From positions 930,001 to 994,000 of the forward strand of contig JAQOTA010000015.1 of assembly GCA_029532415.1 (NCBI GenBank): DNA of 64,000 nt, given 5' to 3'. This document shows positions 37,688-48,903 of the stretch, piece by piece. The DNA is from Marasmius tenuissimus (lineage: Eukaryota; Basidiomycota; Agaricomycetes; Agaricales; Marasmiaceae). Below the pieces are notes generated by a model. The model was not told the origin of the DNA and did not search any database. It worked only from the letters and a program-made list of their open reading frames with translations. The position numbers and the translations under genes are program-made. Positions within the stretch are counted from its first letter, which is position 1. Each line of letters begins with the position of its first letter.

Positions 37688-40407
37688 CTACTTGTCACTG
37701 CTGCCAGCAGCTCCAATTCCCGTACTGCTTGGTATAATGACCCCTCGCAATAGATTCATTAGGTCCTCTGTCCGGAATATCGGGCCTGAGAAGCTGCATG
37801 AGCACATATGCCATTTAAACGAGATGAATGAAACCACTCTCACCACTGAAAGTCTGCTGATCCGGTAGTTGAGTCAAAAACCAAGCTACTTCGGCAGATA
37901 GAATGAGCCTTTCTTCTTTCTCTTTTCCTCGTTCCCGCGCTGGCTCGCTCTCCCTTCCCTTCGCCTTCTCCCGGTCTCCTACCCCTCTTCGACTTGCTCG
38001 CTCAAGAGAGCGCCGCCTATTACTATACTGTGGCGAGGACGCTCGTTGCCGTTTGTTTCCGGTGTAGTCTCGATCTTCTCGCGTTCTACCTCCGCCTTCA
38101 TTTGAATCTCCTGTGATCCGCCGTTTCGCGTTTCGAGACGGTTCGCCGATAACACTCTCGAGTGAGTTCGCGGGACTGATCTCCTTCTTCGCCAGCGAAA
38201 GTCCCAGATCCCGTGAAGCAATGGCGTCAGTGTCGAGATACATATGTCGTTGAGCAAAGAGTTTAATAGGTGGTTCTGGAACGCACGGCTAGTCAGAACG
38301 GAATGGGGAACAAGATGCAACGCTCGAACCGTTGGGATAAACAGAAACCAATCGCCTCTCCAAGTTTTGAACAGACTCCAGATCGCCGTACTGGTACTCA
38401 TAGCGGGTCCACCGTTCCCACAGAAGACGTGCATCTGAAGGTTCAAAAGTGCTGATCACATTCTCGAAGAAGGTTCGTGCATCTATACATAAACATGAGA
38501 AAGTGGTTCGTAATTGATAAAGCTGGGTAAGTAACTTACTGTCCCGATCGTCCACAGTTATCAGGAAGTTAAGATACCCGAGAACGTAGTCCCTGTCTTT
38601 CCCAAATATCGTCATCCCGCGTTCAAATATCCGCAAGGCGACGTCTTTATCTCCATTGCAATGGTACTCGGTCATAGCACCTGCCTCGTGAACTTGCCAA
38701 GGTGTGAACACGTCCCTCCTGGCTTGCAGAAATATGGCTCGGAAAGCGGCTACTCCCTCGGCACGCCGGGCGAATCGCATGAACATGATGTAGGCCAAAC
38801 CATACTCCTTCCGCTGCTCCTCAAACTCCTTTGAAGTTCCAGTAGTATTACTGCCTTGGCTAGATGAGGGTTCTGTGGGCTGCATCTGTTGGTTTTGGTC
38901 GCTCTCGTCTCCATCGTCCTTGCTGGCAGCTTCAGCAGCGACTCGGGCTTTCTCAGCATCATCGAGCGCGACCAGTTCGGCGCGAAGAGTTACGAGGAAA
39001 TTGAAGTATAGCTTGCGAACCTCCCCGTACTCCTTCTTAATTTCCAGCGCTTCAGCCAGCTCAAAGGTGAGGACATAACTATTTGTTGATCAGGGGCGAG
39101 AGAAATCCATCGGCACGAGGTGCTCATACCTATCCGGATTGGCTTCCAGACCCGCTTTGAGCGTTGCAAATGCTTCATCACTCTTCCCTACACTAGTCAT
39201 CCAATTGTACGCCATGAACCTACAAATTCCTTCAGAAAAGACCGTGATTCTAAGAGGAGGCACTTACCAGATTTCGGGGTAAAACCTCATTTTGATGATT
39301 GCTTTCCGATAAGCCGACTGCACCCTTGAGATGAGTGTTCCCTTGTCCTTCGCTTCCAGCTCCAACGGATTTCCTTCTTCCCATTTCAGATATGCTTTCC
39401 ACTTCCCGACCATCTGCCGTTCTTGAGCTGAAAACGAGGGCTTCATGGGCAAAAAGAGGTCTGGTATTTCTCCTGACCGAAGAGGAGTGGCTGAAGGGTA
39501 CAACGAATTTGTGTGTTTGATCAGTTCACGTAGGACCGACTTCGCTTGTATGTACGCGGGGGAGAGGTCCTGCATGAGCTTCTTCGCGGTGATACGGCTT
39601 AGACCGTTCTCGAATGACTCAAGTTCGTGCCAAAGCTCCTCCACGTTTATCAATGGTATCTGCACAGCGCGATGCAGGACTTTGCGAATCATATCATCTT
39701 TTTGTTGTTTCTCCCAAGTCGAATTGGTCTATGATTCGGTCAGCCAAAAATCGAGCACGCGAGGGTGGGGCCAGCTACCTGTCCAGACTTCAGAAAAACC
39801 AAGTAATCGTACCAGATATCGCCGCTATCCTTGTCATTGCCGACTACATTTAGAGCGAAGTCATACGCCTGTCGTATATGTTGTTTATCGCGTGAATCAG
39901 TGTTGATTCGTCTACTGGAGATTAAGTGAGGTATTCGCGAACGGAAGAAAAGCCCTTAAACTTGCCTGATGTAAGTCGCATAGAACCTGTACAAATCCAC
40001 CGAGCAAGAACCCTTGAGGAATCGCGTGAAAAGAGCTTTTATTTCATCGAAAGCATTTAGATCGTGGAGAAAGTGGTCGATATACCCTATTTGCGCTGAT
40101 GTCTGTTGGGAACAATAATTGAGCAGGTCAAATACATGAACTATTTTCCATTCAGTAGTGGCAAGTTGGCACGAGAACGCACAGAATGAGGATATTGTTT
40201 CAATAAATCTTCGTATGCAGCTCGAACATTCTCCGTATTGCCACTCTCTCGCGCAGATGCTACAAGACTTTTCCATGAAGCAGTGTCGAAAGGGTCCTCT
40301 TGAAGGTGCTGTTGGAGGGATTGGAATTCAGCCAACTGTTGCTCATCTGAATTTTGGGACAGGGGAGTCTCGTCAAACGGTTCAACCTCGAGGTAGACGT
40401 TGTCCAT
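37688..40407 (-). CDS. RNA14: mRNA 3'-end processing protein Rna14/CstF77
   Basis: HAT-repeat (Suf) scaffold of cleavage factor IA, needed for pre-mRNA cleavage and polyadenylation. It starts MDNVYLEVEPFDETPLSQNS at 40407. HAT repeats run through most of the protein: DTASWKSLVASARESGN, DLYRFYATYIR, DSGDIWYDYLVFLKSGQ, LWHELESFENGLSR, WKAYLKWEEGNPLELEAKD, AFATLKAGLEANPDR, GLAYIMFMRFARRAEGVAAF and DYVLGYLNFLITVDD. The C-terminal third is basic and Ser/Arg-rich. The last intron (about 37795-37847) joins QQTFSG to PIFRTEDLMNLLRGVIIPSS, giving TAG at 37688-37690. The conserved C-terminal motif, likely the Rna15/monkeytail contact, is therefore kept. About nine introns. Length (about 770 residues) suits the family. 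Confidence 0.88.
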
Positions 40408-40729
40408 TGACTCAGATCAGTCACTAGCCGCTGCAGTGTGCACCGTCTAGAATTTGAAAGAGTAAAATGGCCCCTCAGCCTTTTGTTCAAGTTGATCGTG
40501 AAAGAGTGTTCAAAATTATGTAATCCAAGCGCTGGGACCCACAAGTCCATTGTCTCAAATCAAGCTCAGATTCAAACGACGACGGCGAAGTTTAGACCTC
40601 AAGCCGATAATCCCGATAACCTCGTTCCTTTCAATCGTCCTATAAATTCGACCTGGTAAGTCACTAACAAATATCCATCCTCTGTCACAGTTGTCCTTAA
40701 ATTTTTCCAGCGTCCGGCAAGGCTTCGAG
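40408..40729. other. Intergenic region, RNA14 promoter
   Basis: Between the NMO stop and the RNA14 start on the same strand. No gene seen. Confidence 0.5.
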
Positions 40730-41998
40730 TTAATTACTCGGCGAGAGCAGCGTAGAAGCTCTCTGCAACGCGAGCGTGGTCTCTTCCTGTAGCTCGCGAA
40801 CAACATTCTGGAAGGAATCATGTCGGCAACAAACCAAAAGCCCGGAGTCATCGGATCACAAACCTCTGCAGAGTCGAGCCCATTAGTCAGTCCAACCCCA
40901 ACACCTGCCCACGAGATCAAACGGGATGTATCCCCAGCGTCCTTGCTTTCATCGTATCTTTCCAATCTCGCTTCGAAGTCAAGCCCGTCCTCTACATCTT
41001 TGATGATATCATTCCTAATTGCCCTGCCATCGTGTTTTGGGGGCCAACCATTTGTTCGACCGACTTCGTCAAACGCAAGTGTCCTTGTGGTCGAATCAAT
41101 CAAACCGGCTTTGATCAAGGCTTCCTTCTGACTGCCGGTGTAAGCAGATTCGTGTGTAAACAGGAACCTCGTTCCAACAGCGACCCCGGCTGCGCCGACG
41201 GTCAGCAAGGCAGCGATTTGGGAGCCTGTCGAGATACCACCGGCAGCAACAATTGGGGGACCAGACGGAAGCGCACGGACGACTGCTTGAAGAATGGTAA
41301 GGAGTGGCGGGGACTCAGAGCTACCATGCCCGCCCGCCTCAATGCCTAATTTACGTGAACATGAGATCTCCAATCATCAGGCACAAGTGACTAGGACTCA
41401 CCCTGCACTACGATCGCATCTACCTTCCACTCGTGAGCAGCTCGGAGGGCATTCTCAACCGAGCTCACCACCACGAATATCAGAGTCTTGTGCTCACGCT
41501 TGGAATCGTACAACCTTACTTGCTCAACATACCTTGCAAGGTCGACGCCAAAGGCGAACCAGATAGCGGCGGGTTTTTCTTCGAGGATGGCATGAAGACG
41601 CGGATCGTCGGAGGCCTCGGTAATATCCAGGATCCACCCTATGAGCCCAACTCCAACCGGCACTGCATCGTCATCTTTCAAGTTGAGGGTTCGTCGAACT
41701 AGGTTGAAATCTCCCTTGATATCTTGAGCTGTTCTGAACTCTGCGTTGCTCATCAGTATGGCACATTGCTTTGATAAAACCACCAACTCGAATACTCAAC
41801 CTGCTCCTATGAACCCGAATATTCCTGCTTCGGTTACAGCGTTAGTAAGCTCTCCTCTTCCGCCGAAGCCCATGGGGGCTTGTACGATAGGTGCATCGAT
41901 ATCTAGTCCATTATTGTGTGAGAGTCGAGTGTCAAGCAGACAAAGAGACTCATGAGCGTACTGAGGAGTTTTGTCAAGGGAGTGACGATTTGGGGCAT
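40730..41998 (-). CDS. Nitronate monooxygenase (2-nitropropane dioxygenase family)
   Basis: FMN-dependent TIM-barrel enzyme that oxidises alkyl nitronates. It starts MPQIVTPLTKLL at 41998 and is spliced at about 41910-41961 to NIDAPIVQAPMGFGGRGELT. It continues TEAGIFGFIGAG, DAVPVGVGLIGWILDITEAS, PAAIWFAFGVDLARYVEQVR, EHKTLIFVVVSSVENALRAA and VDAIVVQ. The FMN/phosphate and catalytic-His region is GIEAGGHGSSESPPLL, then PIVAAGGISTGSQIAALLTV, GAAGVAVGTRFLFTHES. The final intron joins DSAE to NVVRELQEETTLALQRASTL, ending TAA at 40730-40732. Length (about 360 residues) is normal and the key His is present. Confidence 0.88.
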
Positions 41999-42439
41999 TT
42001 TGATTAGGTAGTCCAGTGGCCGCTATCGAGCCTTCCTTGTACTTATATGTAGGAGACGATGTATCGGATGAACGCTTTGCCCTCGGGGGAAACGGACAAC
42101 GAATAGATAAATGAATACTCCACGCCACCAATACAAGAGAGCGCAGTCAGCCTTGTCCCACGGAAACCTAGCATGATTGCTCAGGTGAATAGTTCAATAG
42201 GGTCTTAGACAGTGGCGGCTGAAGCTAGTGAGCTGTTTCGTCCCACGGGCTGGCTATGACGGTAATTGAGTGGGCTGCGGGCCAAGTTTGCAGAGAAATA
42301 TCAAAGGAGGCAACGGCAGTGAACAAGCCTACGATTTGGAGGGCAGACCAGCTCGGCAGCAGATCCTGAAGGCAACAATTGAAGTTCGAACCCGTAAATA
42401 CGCCTAGTACGCCTATGTGCAATCAAATCAATCCTGCAA
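41999..42439. other. Intergenic region containing the left edge of the duplicated unit
   Basis: No gene. Sequence from about 42327 up to the stop of the DUF2235-WD40 gene is similar to 48800-48903, marking the left border of the first duplicated unit. Confidence 0.55.
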
Positions 42440-45400
42440 TTACTCCGAGAAGAAAAAGCCTTTTGTTGTTACGTGAGCAAGTAGTCTCTCACCGCAGGAC
42501 CCCTTCTCATCCCATAGAGTAACACCACCGCGGTACCGGGTCCCTGCCACGATACATGATCGTCGTTCCCCCTCAGGCTGAACCCCTTTAGCGTACGACA
42601 GCGAGTAAACAGCTGAGTGGTGATACATCTTCTGTCCGACTCGCTTTATGGGGTCCGCAGAAACATCAAATATCTCGACCGTACCCAAGGCATCGTTGTG
42701 ACCACACGCTATTCGATCATCACAGTACCCACCAGCGAGGACATTGATACTGGAGTCCGTCTTAACCAGCTTTTTCGGCTCGGAGAAGGTTTCGTCCGAC
42801 TGACAAGTCCATCTGAGAATGGTGCCATCGTCGCTCCCAGTGTAAAAACAATGGCTCGTTGGAAACGTGACGGCACGCACTCTGTACTTGTCCTCGGACT
42901 GGAGGATTATCTTCCCTGATTCTAAATTCCACACATGGACCTTACCCTCCACAGAGCTGGCGACGAGCTTTCTCGAGTCTTGGGAGACCGAAAAGCCAGT
43001 GATGAGGCCGTCTGCACCATGGAAGGCCTTCATCTCGTCGTGCGGGCCAGACTTATTCATCGGAACGCTCCAGGACCATATGGTGTGTTTTGAAGGCGCT
43101 GATGTTGAGTAGTATACCCTTGCGTTGTCGGAGGAGAAACGAATGTCCACGATCTGATTTCTCTTATGGCTCTCTTTTCGGACGGTCTCGCTATTTTCGA
43201 GGTTCCACACTATGACCCAAGCTTTTCCCTCGCTCAGGTCATTAAAGCCCACGGCAACAAGGTATCCACTCGGGGAGATCGCGACGCACTGGCGAGCGCC
43301 ACTAAATTCGTCAAGGGTGCGTCGCAATTCAGGATCCAGCTTGTCAGGGTCCAGTTCGTCGGGCGGGTTGGTGTCAACGACCGCGACCTTTCCGGAGTCA
43401 CGAGCGAGGTACACCAGACGATTTCCGTTTGCAGATATAGAGACCCCAACGGGTCCGGTTTGTGGCAACGTGAATATTTCGCCTGCAGTGGTATAAGTCA
43501 AACACTGTTAGAAGGAAAAGCAAACACGTGATATCCAGACGCACCTGTTCCAAAGGTGGAGAGAAATTCCCGTGCAAAGTCTTTCAGGTCGTCGTTTGTG
43601 CGTGGTCGTCTCATCATATCGCCAAGAACCGGCGGCAGACGTCGAGGCGCGTTCTTTTTGAATAGGTTGGCACCCGCATGTATCAAGGCATCCATCGCCC
43701 CTGTCACATCGCATTGCTGACTCAGAGAGTCGACCTTCGGAAACTTGTACAGTATGCCTATGAGGTCTTGGAACTGTAACTTTCCCTCTTCTATCATGAC
43801 CGCTCATCGTTAGCTATACTACGCCAGGATGTGCGACTGACTCGACTTACTTTGTGTTGCCATCCTCTTGAACTTCTCCATGACGGCGTCCAATTCGTTC
43901 TGGATGGCTGCCTTGTCTGGCTGTGGGTGTTCAGAGACTGTTATAGATTTGTAGACACGTTCATGGTGCAGGAGTGTCAAGTTTTGAAAGTATGTCAAGA
44001 ACTGGTAAGCGTTGGTGGGGGTAGGGTCTGGCTCAACATATTCGTGTGTGGAAGAGTCCCGATATCGGGGAGGTAGATGTCTTGTAGCGTATCGTCCCTT
44101 TTTTGCCGAATACACTGACTGATGAATATATTGTCCATGCAAAATAGGCCGTCGTCTCCCTCGGTGAGGCCTGTAACTTAGTTTGAGCTCTTGTATGAAG
44201 ATGAATGACATTGGACGGCTTACCAACGCGTCGTCTTATTATCTTCAGCATACGAACGCTCTACTCCAGTAACTTGCGCTGACTCCGAACCATACGCAAG
44301 ACGTTTCAAAGGGAAGTATTCGAGTGATTTCCATAATCCTTTCAGGGACTCTTTGATTTTGGTGCCATCCTTCATGGTAGGATCGTCAGTCGAGCTCCCG
44401 ACGAAAAGATCCACAATGCGCAACCCGGCGTTCTCGGCCTCTTGGCTCATCCAACGGAGAGCAGGGCGGTTATTATTAAGGGCCGCGTTGTCCACGTTTC
44501 CACCGCCACTGTGTTTTATGGAGGAGAATTAACCACTAACGATCAGTGAATAGTAATGATACACGTACATGTCCGAGTGTGTTCCGACAAACCAGACTTC
44601 CTTTGTATGGGGCATGCTTGAATTTTTCTCGGAATCGGAGATTGGGCTTCCGCCGCCACAAGCATAGTCAGGGAGGAATTTAACCCGTCGTTCATCGAGA
44701 GCTAGAGCATGACGAAAGTAGCATACGTGTAGCATGCCCTCCACTGTCATAGGAAGGCACTCGTTCCGTACAACGCCAACAGAAGAGACTGTATCCCTGG
44801 AGTTCAAGTTAACGAGCTGAGTGTCTGAGAGTGTAAATAGTCGATGCAGTACGTACCATGCTCCGACAAAATGTACCTTGACATTCCGACAGAAGGTCCT
44901 TTTAAACCGTAAAGCTGGCTCCTCTGCACCTCTCTCAGCCCCGAGTCGTTTGGGGCTATCGAGATGTGGAAGATTCATGTTACTAGACGTTTCCAGATGC
45001 AGGTGCCCGCTGGTCAGCTGAGATAAAGCACCGCTTTTCTGTCGCGAACGATAGTAAAGCTCATATGCGCTGAGCAAGGTGATTAGCTTGATTTTCATCG
45101 AGAGCCATGAGACACCCACAAGGGTATCTGCCCCTCGTTCCCTTTGTGAATCAATCCAACCTGTCGATCTGAGGTAAGTACCCCGGACCCTGTATGGATG
45201 ATAGTTTATATCTACCTTTTCTATCATGGCTGAAAGGACGCGTGCTTGATATGCACCTCGAGAGAAACCTGATATCGGTTGTCCATGCTCAGAAACACAG
45301 CGCAGACACTAACGGATCGCGGAGGAGCCACCCACCGATCAGATAAATGCGATCATTTGGCCGGTAATACTCGCTGAGCCACGTATACGCCTTGAGGATG

Positions 45401-46088
45401 ATTCGTTGGAAGCGGCTGTAACTCAGTGATCAGGAAGGAGAAGGACATCATAACATTGTCGGACACTCACAAGGCAAACATGAGATCCAACCGATGCCCG
45501 ATTACCCCGAAGCAATACTTCATTCCCTTGTGGTCGGGGACAGGATACGTTCCAATACCACTGTCATAGTACGTGAGCTGACTCTTATCTTTCCGAAGTC
45601 GGCTATACAATTCGACCACGTTGGTGTTCTATCAGAGAGTTGGCAATGAGTCGTATGATGACTATACGGAATGATCGGGGGCTCACTCTACTGCTAAACT
45701 TATTCGAGGTTCCATCGATACAGATAACCAGGTTCCTGGTGCGATCGTCACCGGAATCTTCATTGTGTTCCCTTACAGAACATTCTGGGCCATCCTTCGT
45801 GCCTGTCGATGAGGGTCGGTTGCCAGGGAATTCGTCCCGAGTCTCGGATTGCGGCCCAGGTGAGCTGGGGGAACCGGTGATCCATGACTGGAGCAATTCC
45901 ATGGTGGTCGGTGAGGATAACCTCGGTAGCTCTGTTGACGTTGAGGGCCAGGCTGCATCAATTGAATGTAAAGGGCGATTGTCAGGGGGTTCGTGCGGAG
46001 TTTCAGAATGCTCAGGTGGGCCAGGAGAACCAGAGTTTTTCAGTAGAGGAGACGAAGTGAACCATGACTGGAGCAGCGTTAGGATCAT
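42440..46088 (-). CDS. DUF2235 (Tle1-like hydrolase)-WD40 fusion protein, copy A
   Basis: About 1000 residues. The N-terminal extension (1-115) is Ser/Pro-rich, with two LLQSW-containing segments. The DUF2235 alpha/beta-hydrolase domain (about 118-500) has NLVICIDGTSNKFSSR, the nucleophile elbow GFSRGAYQARVLSAMIEK, VGLIHKGNEGQIPF, the acidic motif DTVSSVG after NVKVHFVGAW, and GTHSDI-GGGN. A helical linker follows (LLHHERVYKSI, DAVMEKFKRMATQ, LQFQDLIGILYKFPKVDS, RRLPPVLGDMMRR). The C-terminal ~345 residues are a WD40-like propeller (VSISANGNRLVYLARDSGKV, VAVGFNDL, VHVWNLESGKI, CFYTGSDDGTILRW, RYRGGVTLWDE). About ten introns; the catalytic-Ser exon is 18 codons. DUF2235 members include bacterial Tle1 phospholipases; the fungal substrate is unknown. 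Start 46088 is preferred because copy B aligns there. Confidence 0.82.
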
Positions 46089-47122
46089 GGTCTCGAGGGG
46101 AGTTTATCTGCATAAAGGACGAGCAAGTTGATTTATGTTATAATCCTGGGTATTCCTCCAGCCAGCAGGCAGGCTGGTGATATCTACCACAAAGTGACTT
46201 GCAGGACCTCATCTGCGATATGTGAATAGAGAATTCTCACGACCTCTCCCGTCCAAGCTGTTCTCGTGAAACTATTGGATCGGAGTCAGAAAGATGCCTA
46301 TTTTGCCAGAAGCCATTCCAGGCGTTTAGCCGGTCGGCTGACAGGCTGACCAGCCCAAAAAACCGACGTTCCATTGTGTCAAGCAGGCCTTATATAGCTT
46401 AAATATACCTTGAGAACTATTATAATTATAATGTGAACTCGATGAGACCGAGGGAATATTTTACATTTCGTGCCAAACATTCAGCCTGTGGGAGTCTCGA
46501 CGTAGCCCGCCGCCAGTCGGTTGACTTATACAGGCTAAACCCGGCCGCAACCGATTTGTATGCAGATCTTCATATCGTCAGAAACGCACGTCTGCCGCGG
46601 GTGGAGTCCGTGTCGCGTCCTCGCGCACAAATCGCAGAGCACATCGTGATCATGATGGGGAATCGGATAGGTACCGAACTGGGACATGTGTACAGAATTC
46701 GAAAGCCAGGGGCAAGCTGCTCGATGGACCCCAGATCTCAAAGAGGTTTAGGCACAATTAGAAGAATTAGGTGAAAATGAGGCGAAACATGAATTTCAGC
46801 ATGTCAGAAATCCGTCAGCAAACATCAGTTCACGTCGGCTTCATCGGAGGCTGTCTGTTGGCGTCGGCCGGCATCAGCTTCCTTCCCGTTGGTATTTACT
46901 AGTCGGGTTGAGCAGAAGCGGAAGGAAATACAACGTCTCATTCATTGAGCCCTCGACGTTTCAACACTCAGACTGCATGCATATGCAGGCAACCGCATTG
47001 AGTCTTGAGGCTTGGGCGCTTGAACCATCCGTCATCCTGAGTACAGTACTGACTGCGGAGACTAAAGCCAGTCGGTGGCTGAGCGCTCAGGATCGTCTAT
47101 TTTGATCAGTACTCTACTCAGT

Positions 47123-47160
47123 CACGTTTCAACGTTCAACGTTCACGCGTTCACGTTCAG
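47123..47160. repeat. Short direct repeats (CACGTTTC/AACGTTCA/GTTCACG)
   Basis: Overlapping near-copies of an 8-9 nt word around an ACGCGT core, within the extra sequence upstream of copy A. Function unknown. Confidence 0.5.
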
Positions 47161-48467
47161 CCCCCAAATTCCAGCCTGTCAATTGTGCAGCCAAAAACCA
47201 TCATCATTTTCTCCTCGTTTCTGACGCATTGCCGATCTGTACCGATCACCCCTCTTCCATTCACCCTCAGTGACACAGCACCTAGCCGAACGCTCTCGAG
47301 CGAAATATGCTGATCCACCCAAAATCCACCGCATCTCGCTGTACCCGATGCGCGAGTGTATAGACACTCTACGAGCCCTTTGCCCAGGTCCTTTGCTGAA
47401 TCCCTCGGTTCGCTTCCCTGTCCTTCCTTGACTCCATACCTTCAGCATCTCGGCTTTCCTCGAGATACTCTGACTCTGCCATCAAAACTTACATTGCCCA
47501 TTGATTCGTACGTCTCGTGCCGCCTGCTAGTGCGATTGACTTGTCGCCTTCTTATTCAGAGTGTCCTGCGTTCAGGATTCCTTCAAGCAGCGTTAGACGA
47601 ATTGTCAAGCTCTACGAAGTCGAACTGAATAGACGCCCTCCGATGAGGATTTGACGGACCCGAGCGTTTGCCGCTCTGATGATCTCGAGTCAAGTTCGAG
47701 CTTCGAGCTCCCTAGTCAAACAGTAGTATCCAGTAGATGTTTCGGCTCAAAATTCAAATGCGACGTCTGAGCGTCATGACATCCGACTTCTCGTAGATGT
47801 CAACTTTAACTCTACAGGACACAGGCAGATCATTAAGATGCTGCGGAGGATCGATTCATCGGAAGTTGAGACGAACAGTTCATTGAGGTATGTGGATGAA
47901 GCCTCAATGTGCAACATGCACGGAGATCTCCAGAGAGCACTCACAGGTTGGACTTTTTCCGGCGTGGCTGGAGCTGTTACCATACTGCCGAGGCGTGTCC
48001 ATTCTTCGTGCTCTTTTATGATGGGCGTGTTCAAGTAGGCCTGAAGCGGCATCCTGACCTATTGACTCACGCCCTCGATACTGACCAAAAAGCAATCCTG
48101 GAGTCAGTGACGTGAGAGACCAATCCCTACCCGACAGTGGTCGGTTACAGGCTTAGTGTTCAAGCTCGGTGTTTGAACATGTATCTTTGATTCCCTGTAT
48201 GATCCTTAGGACGGTTGTAAGTTGGCTGTTATCCGGAATACATCATTTAAAAAAGAGCAAGAGTAGCTAAGTTTTGAGTCTCCTAGAAGTAGTAGATAAT
48301 CAGAGGCTGGCGCACTCGTCTGCCCCTCAGGATACGCGTAGAGGTCAAAGTTCTTGAGCATCGACCTCAGAATGTCGCCAACCGGGCGCTCAGGCTGGTC
48401 GAGACTCGAGTTTCAATCAAGCTTTTCGTGTGAAAGAAAAAAAGGAAAATTGAACCGTCACCGCCGT

Positions 48468-48473
48468 CACGTG
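48468..48473. promoter_or_regulatory. E-box CACGTG in kinesin-relic promoter
   Basis: Palindromic CACGTG 60 nt before the relic ATG. The matching element at 53189-53194 precedes the intact kinesin gene, with a shared AACCGCGGCAAG block nearer the start. Confidence 0.45.
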
Positions 48474-48532
48474 TAGGTCGCGTCTTCCAACCGCGGCAAG
48501 GATTTGTTCGAGTTTGTTTCCAACCACCAACC

Positions 48533-48797
48533 ATGGCGTCTCGGCTACCCCACCTGCGAAGTTCCTCACCTACGATGCCAGCACACTCAACACTATCCTT
48601 AGTCTATGTAGACGGAGGCGAATGTCAATTTGTAAACATTGTAAACAGTGTCACCAAAAAGAAAGGCAATAGCTGAAGAAGACGAAGAACTCGACCGGCC
48701 TCAAAAATTGCCTGTGGCAGTAGGCGTCAATGGACCTGTACGACCTCCCAAGCCTCTTCGAACAAACCGAACAGCGACAAATCTCTCAAAAATCACC
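48533..48797 (+). pseudogene. Truncated 5' copy of the kinesin-14 gene
   Basis: Copy of the promoter and first ~70 codons of the kinesin at 53268. [20 protein letters not shown] aligns codon for codon. An insertion of about 60 bp then breaks the frame before [19 protein letters not shown], which continues to [11 protein letters not shown]. At about 48797 the sequence switches to DUF2235-WD40 3' flank, so coiled coil and motor are absent. This is the breakpoint of the tandem duplication. A message could still start from the copied promoter, but any product would be a short N-terminal fragment. Confidence 0.8.
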
Positions 48798-48903
48798 CAG
48801 GCCTACGAGTTGGGGGCAGGCCAGTTCGGCCGCGGACCCTGGAGGCGACAAAGTTCGAGCCCATAAATACGCCTAGTACGCCTATGTACAATCATTCCTG
48901 CGA

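Larger units (their letters stand above)
46089..48532. other. Long upstream region of copy A with extra sequence
   Basis: Only the first ~190 bp and the last ~90 bp resemble the corresponding 677-bp promoter region of copy B. The intervening 46280-48440 has no open frame with a recognisable domain. A short cluster of AACGTTCA/GTTCACG repeats lies at 47123-47160. Confidence 0.5.
42327..48797. repeat. Tandem segmental duplication, unit A
   Basis: Unit A comprises DUF2235-WD40 copy A, its upstream region and a kinesin 5' fragment. Unit B (about 48798-53480) has the same order. The shared start is GCCTACGA at 42327 and 48801. The shared end is the kinesin coding sequence after ATNLSK. Unit A is about 1.8 kb longer because of extra sequence between 46280 and 48440. 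Exons, several introns and 3' flanks remain alignable by eye. Confidence 0.75.

Noticed and set aside
48648..48866. Open frame of 72 codons as a small gene
   Set aside because: Its first half is kinesin N-terminal sequence after a frame break and its end is DUF2235-WD40 3' flank; it is a duplication relic.
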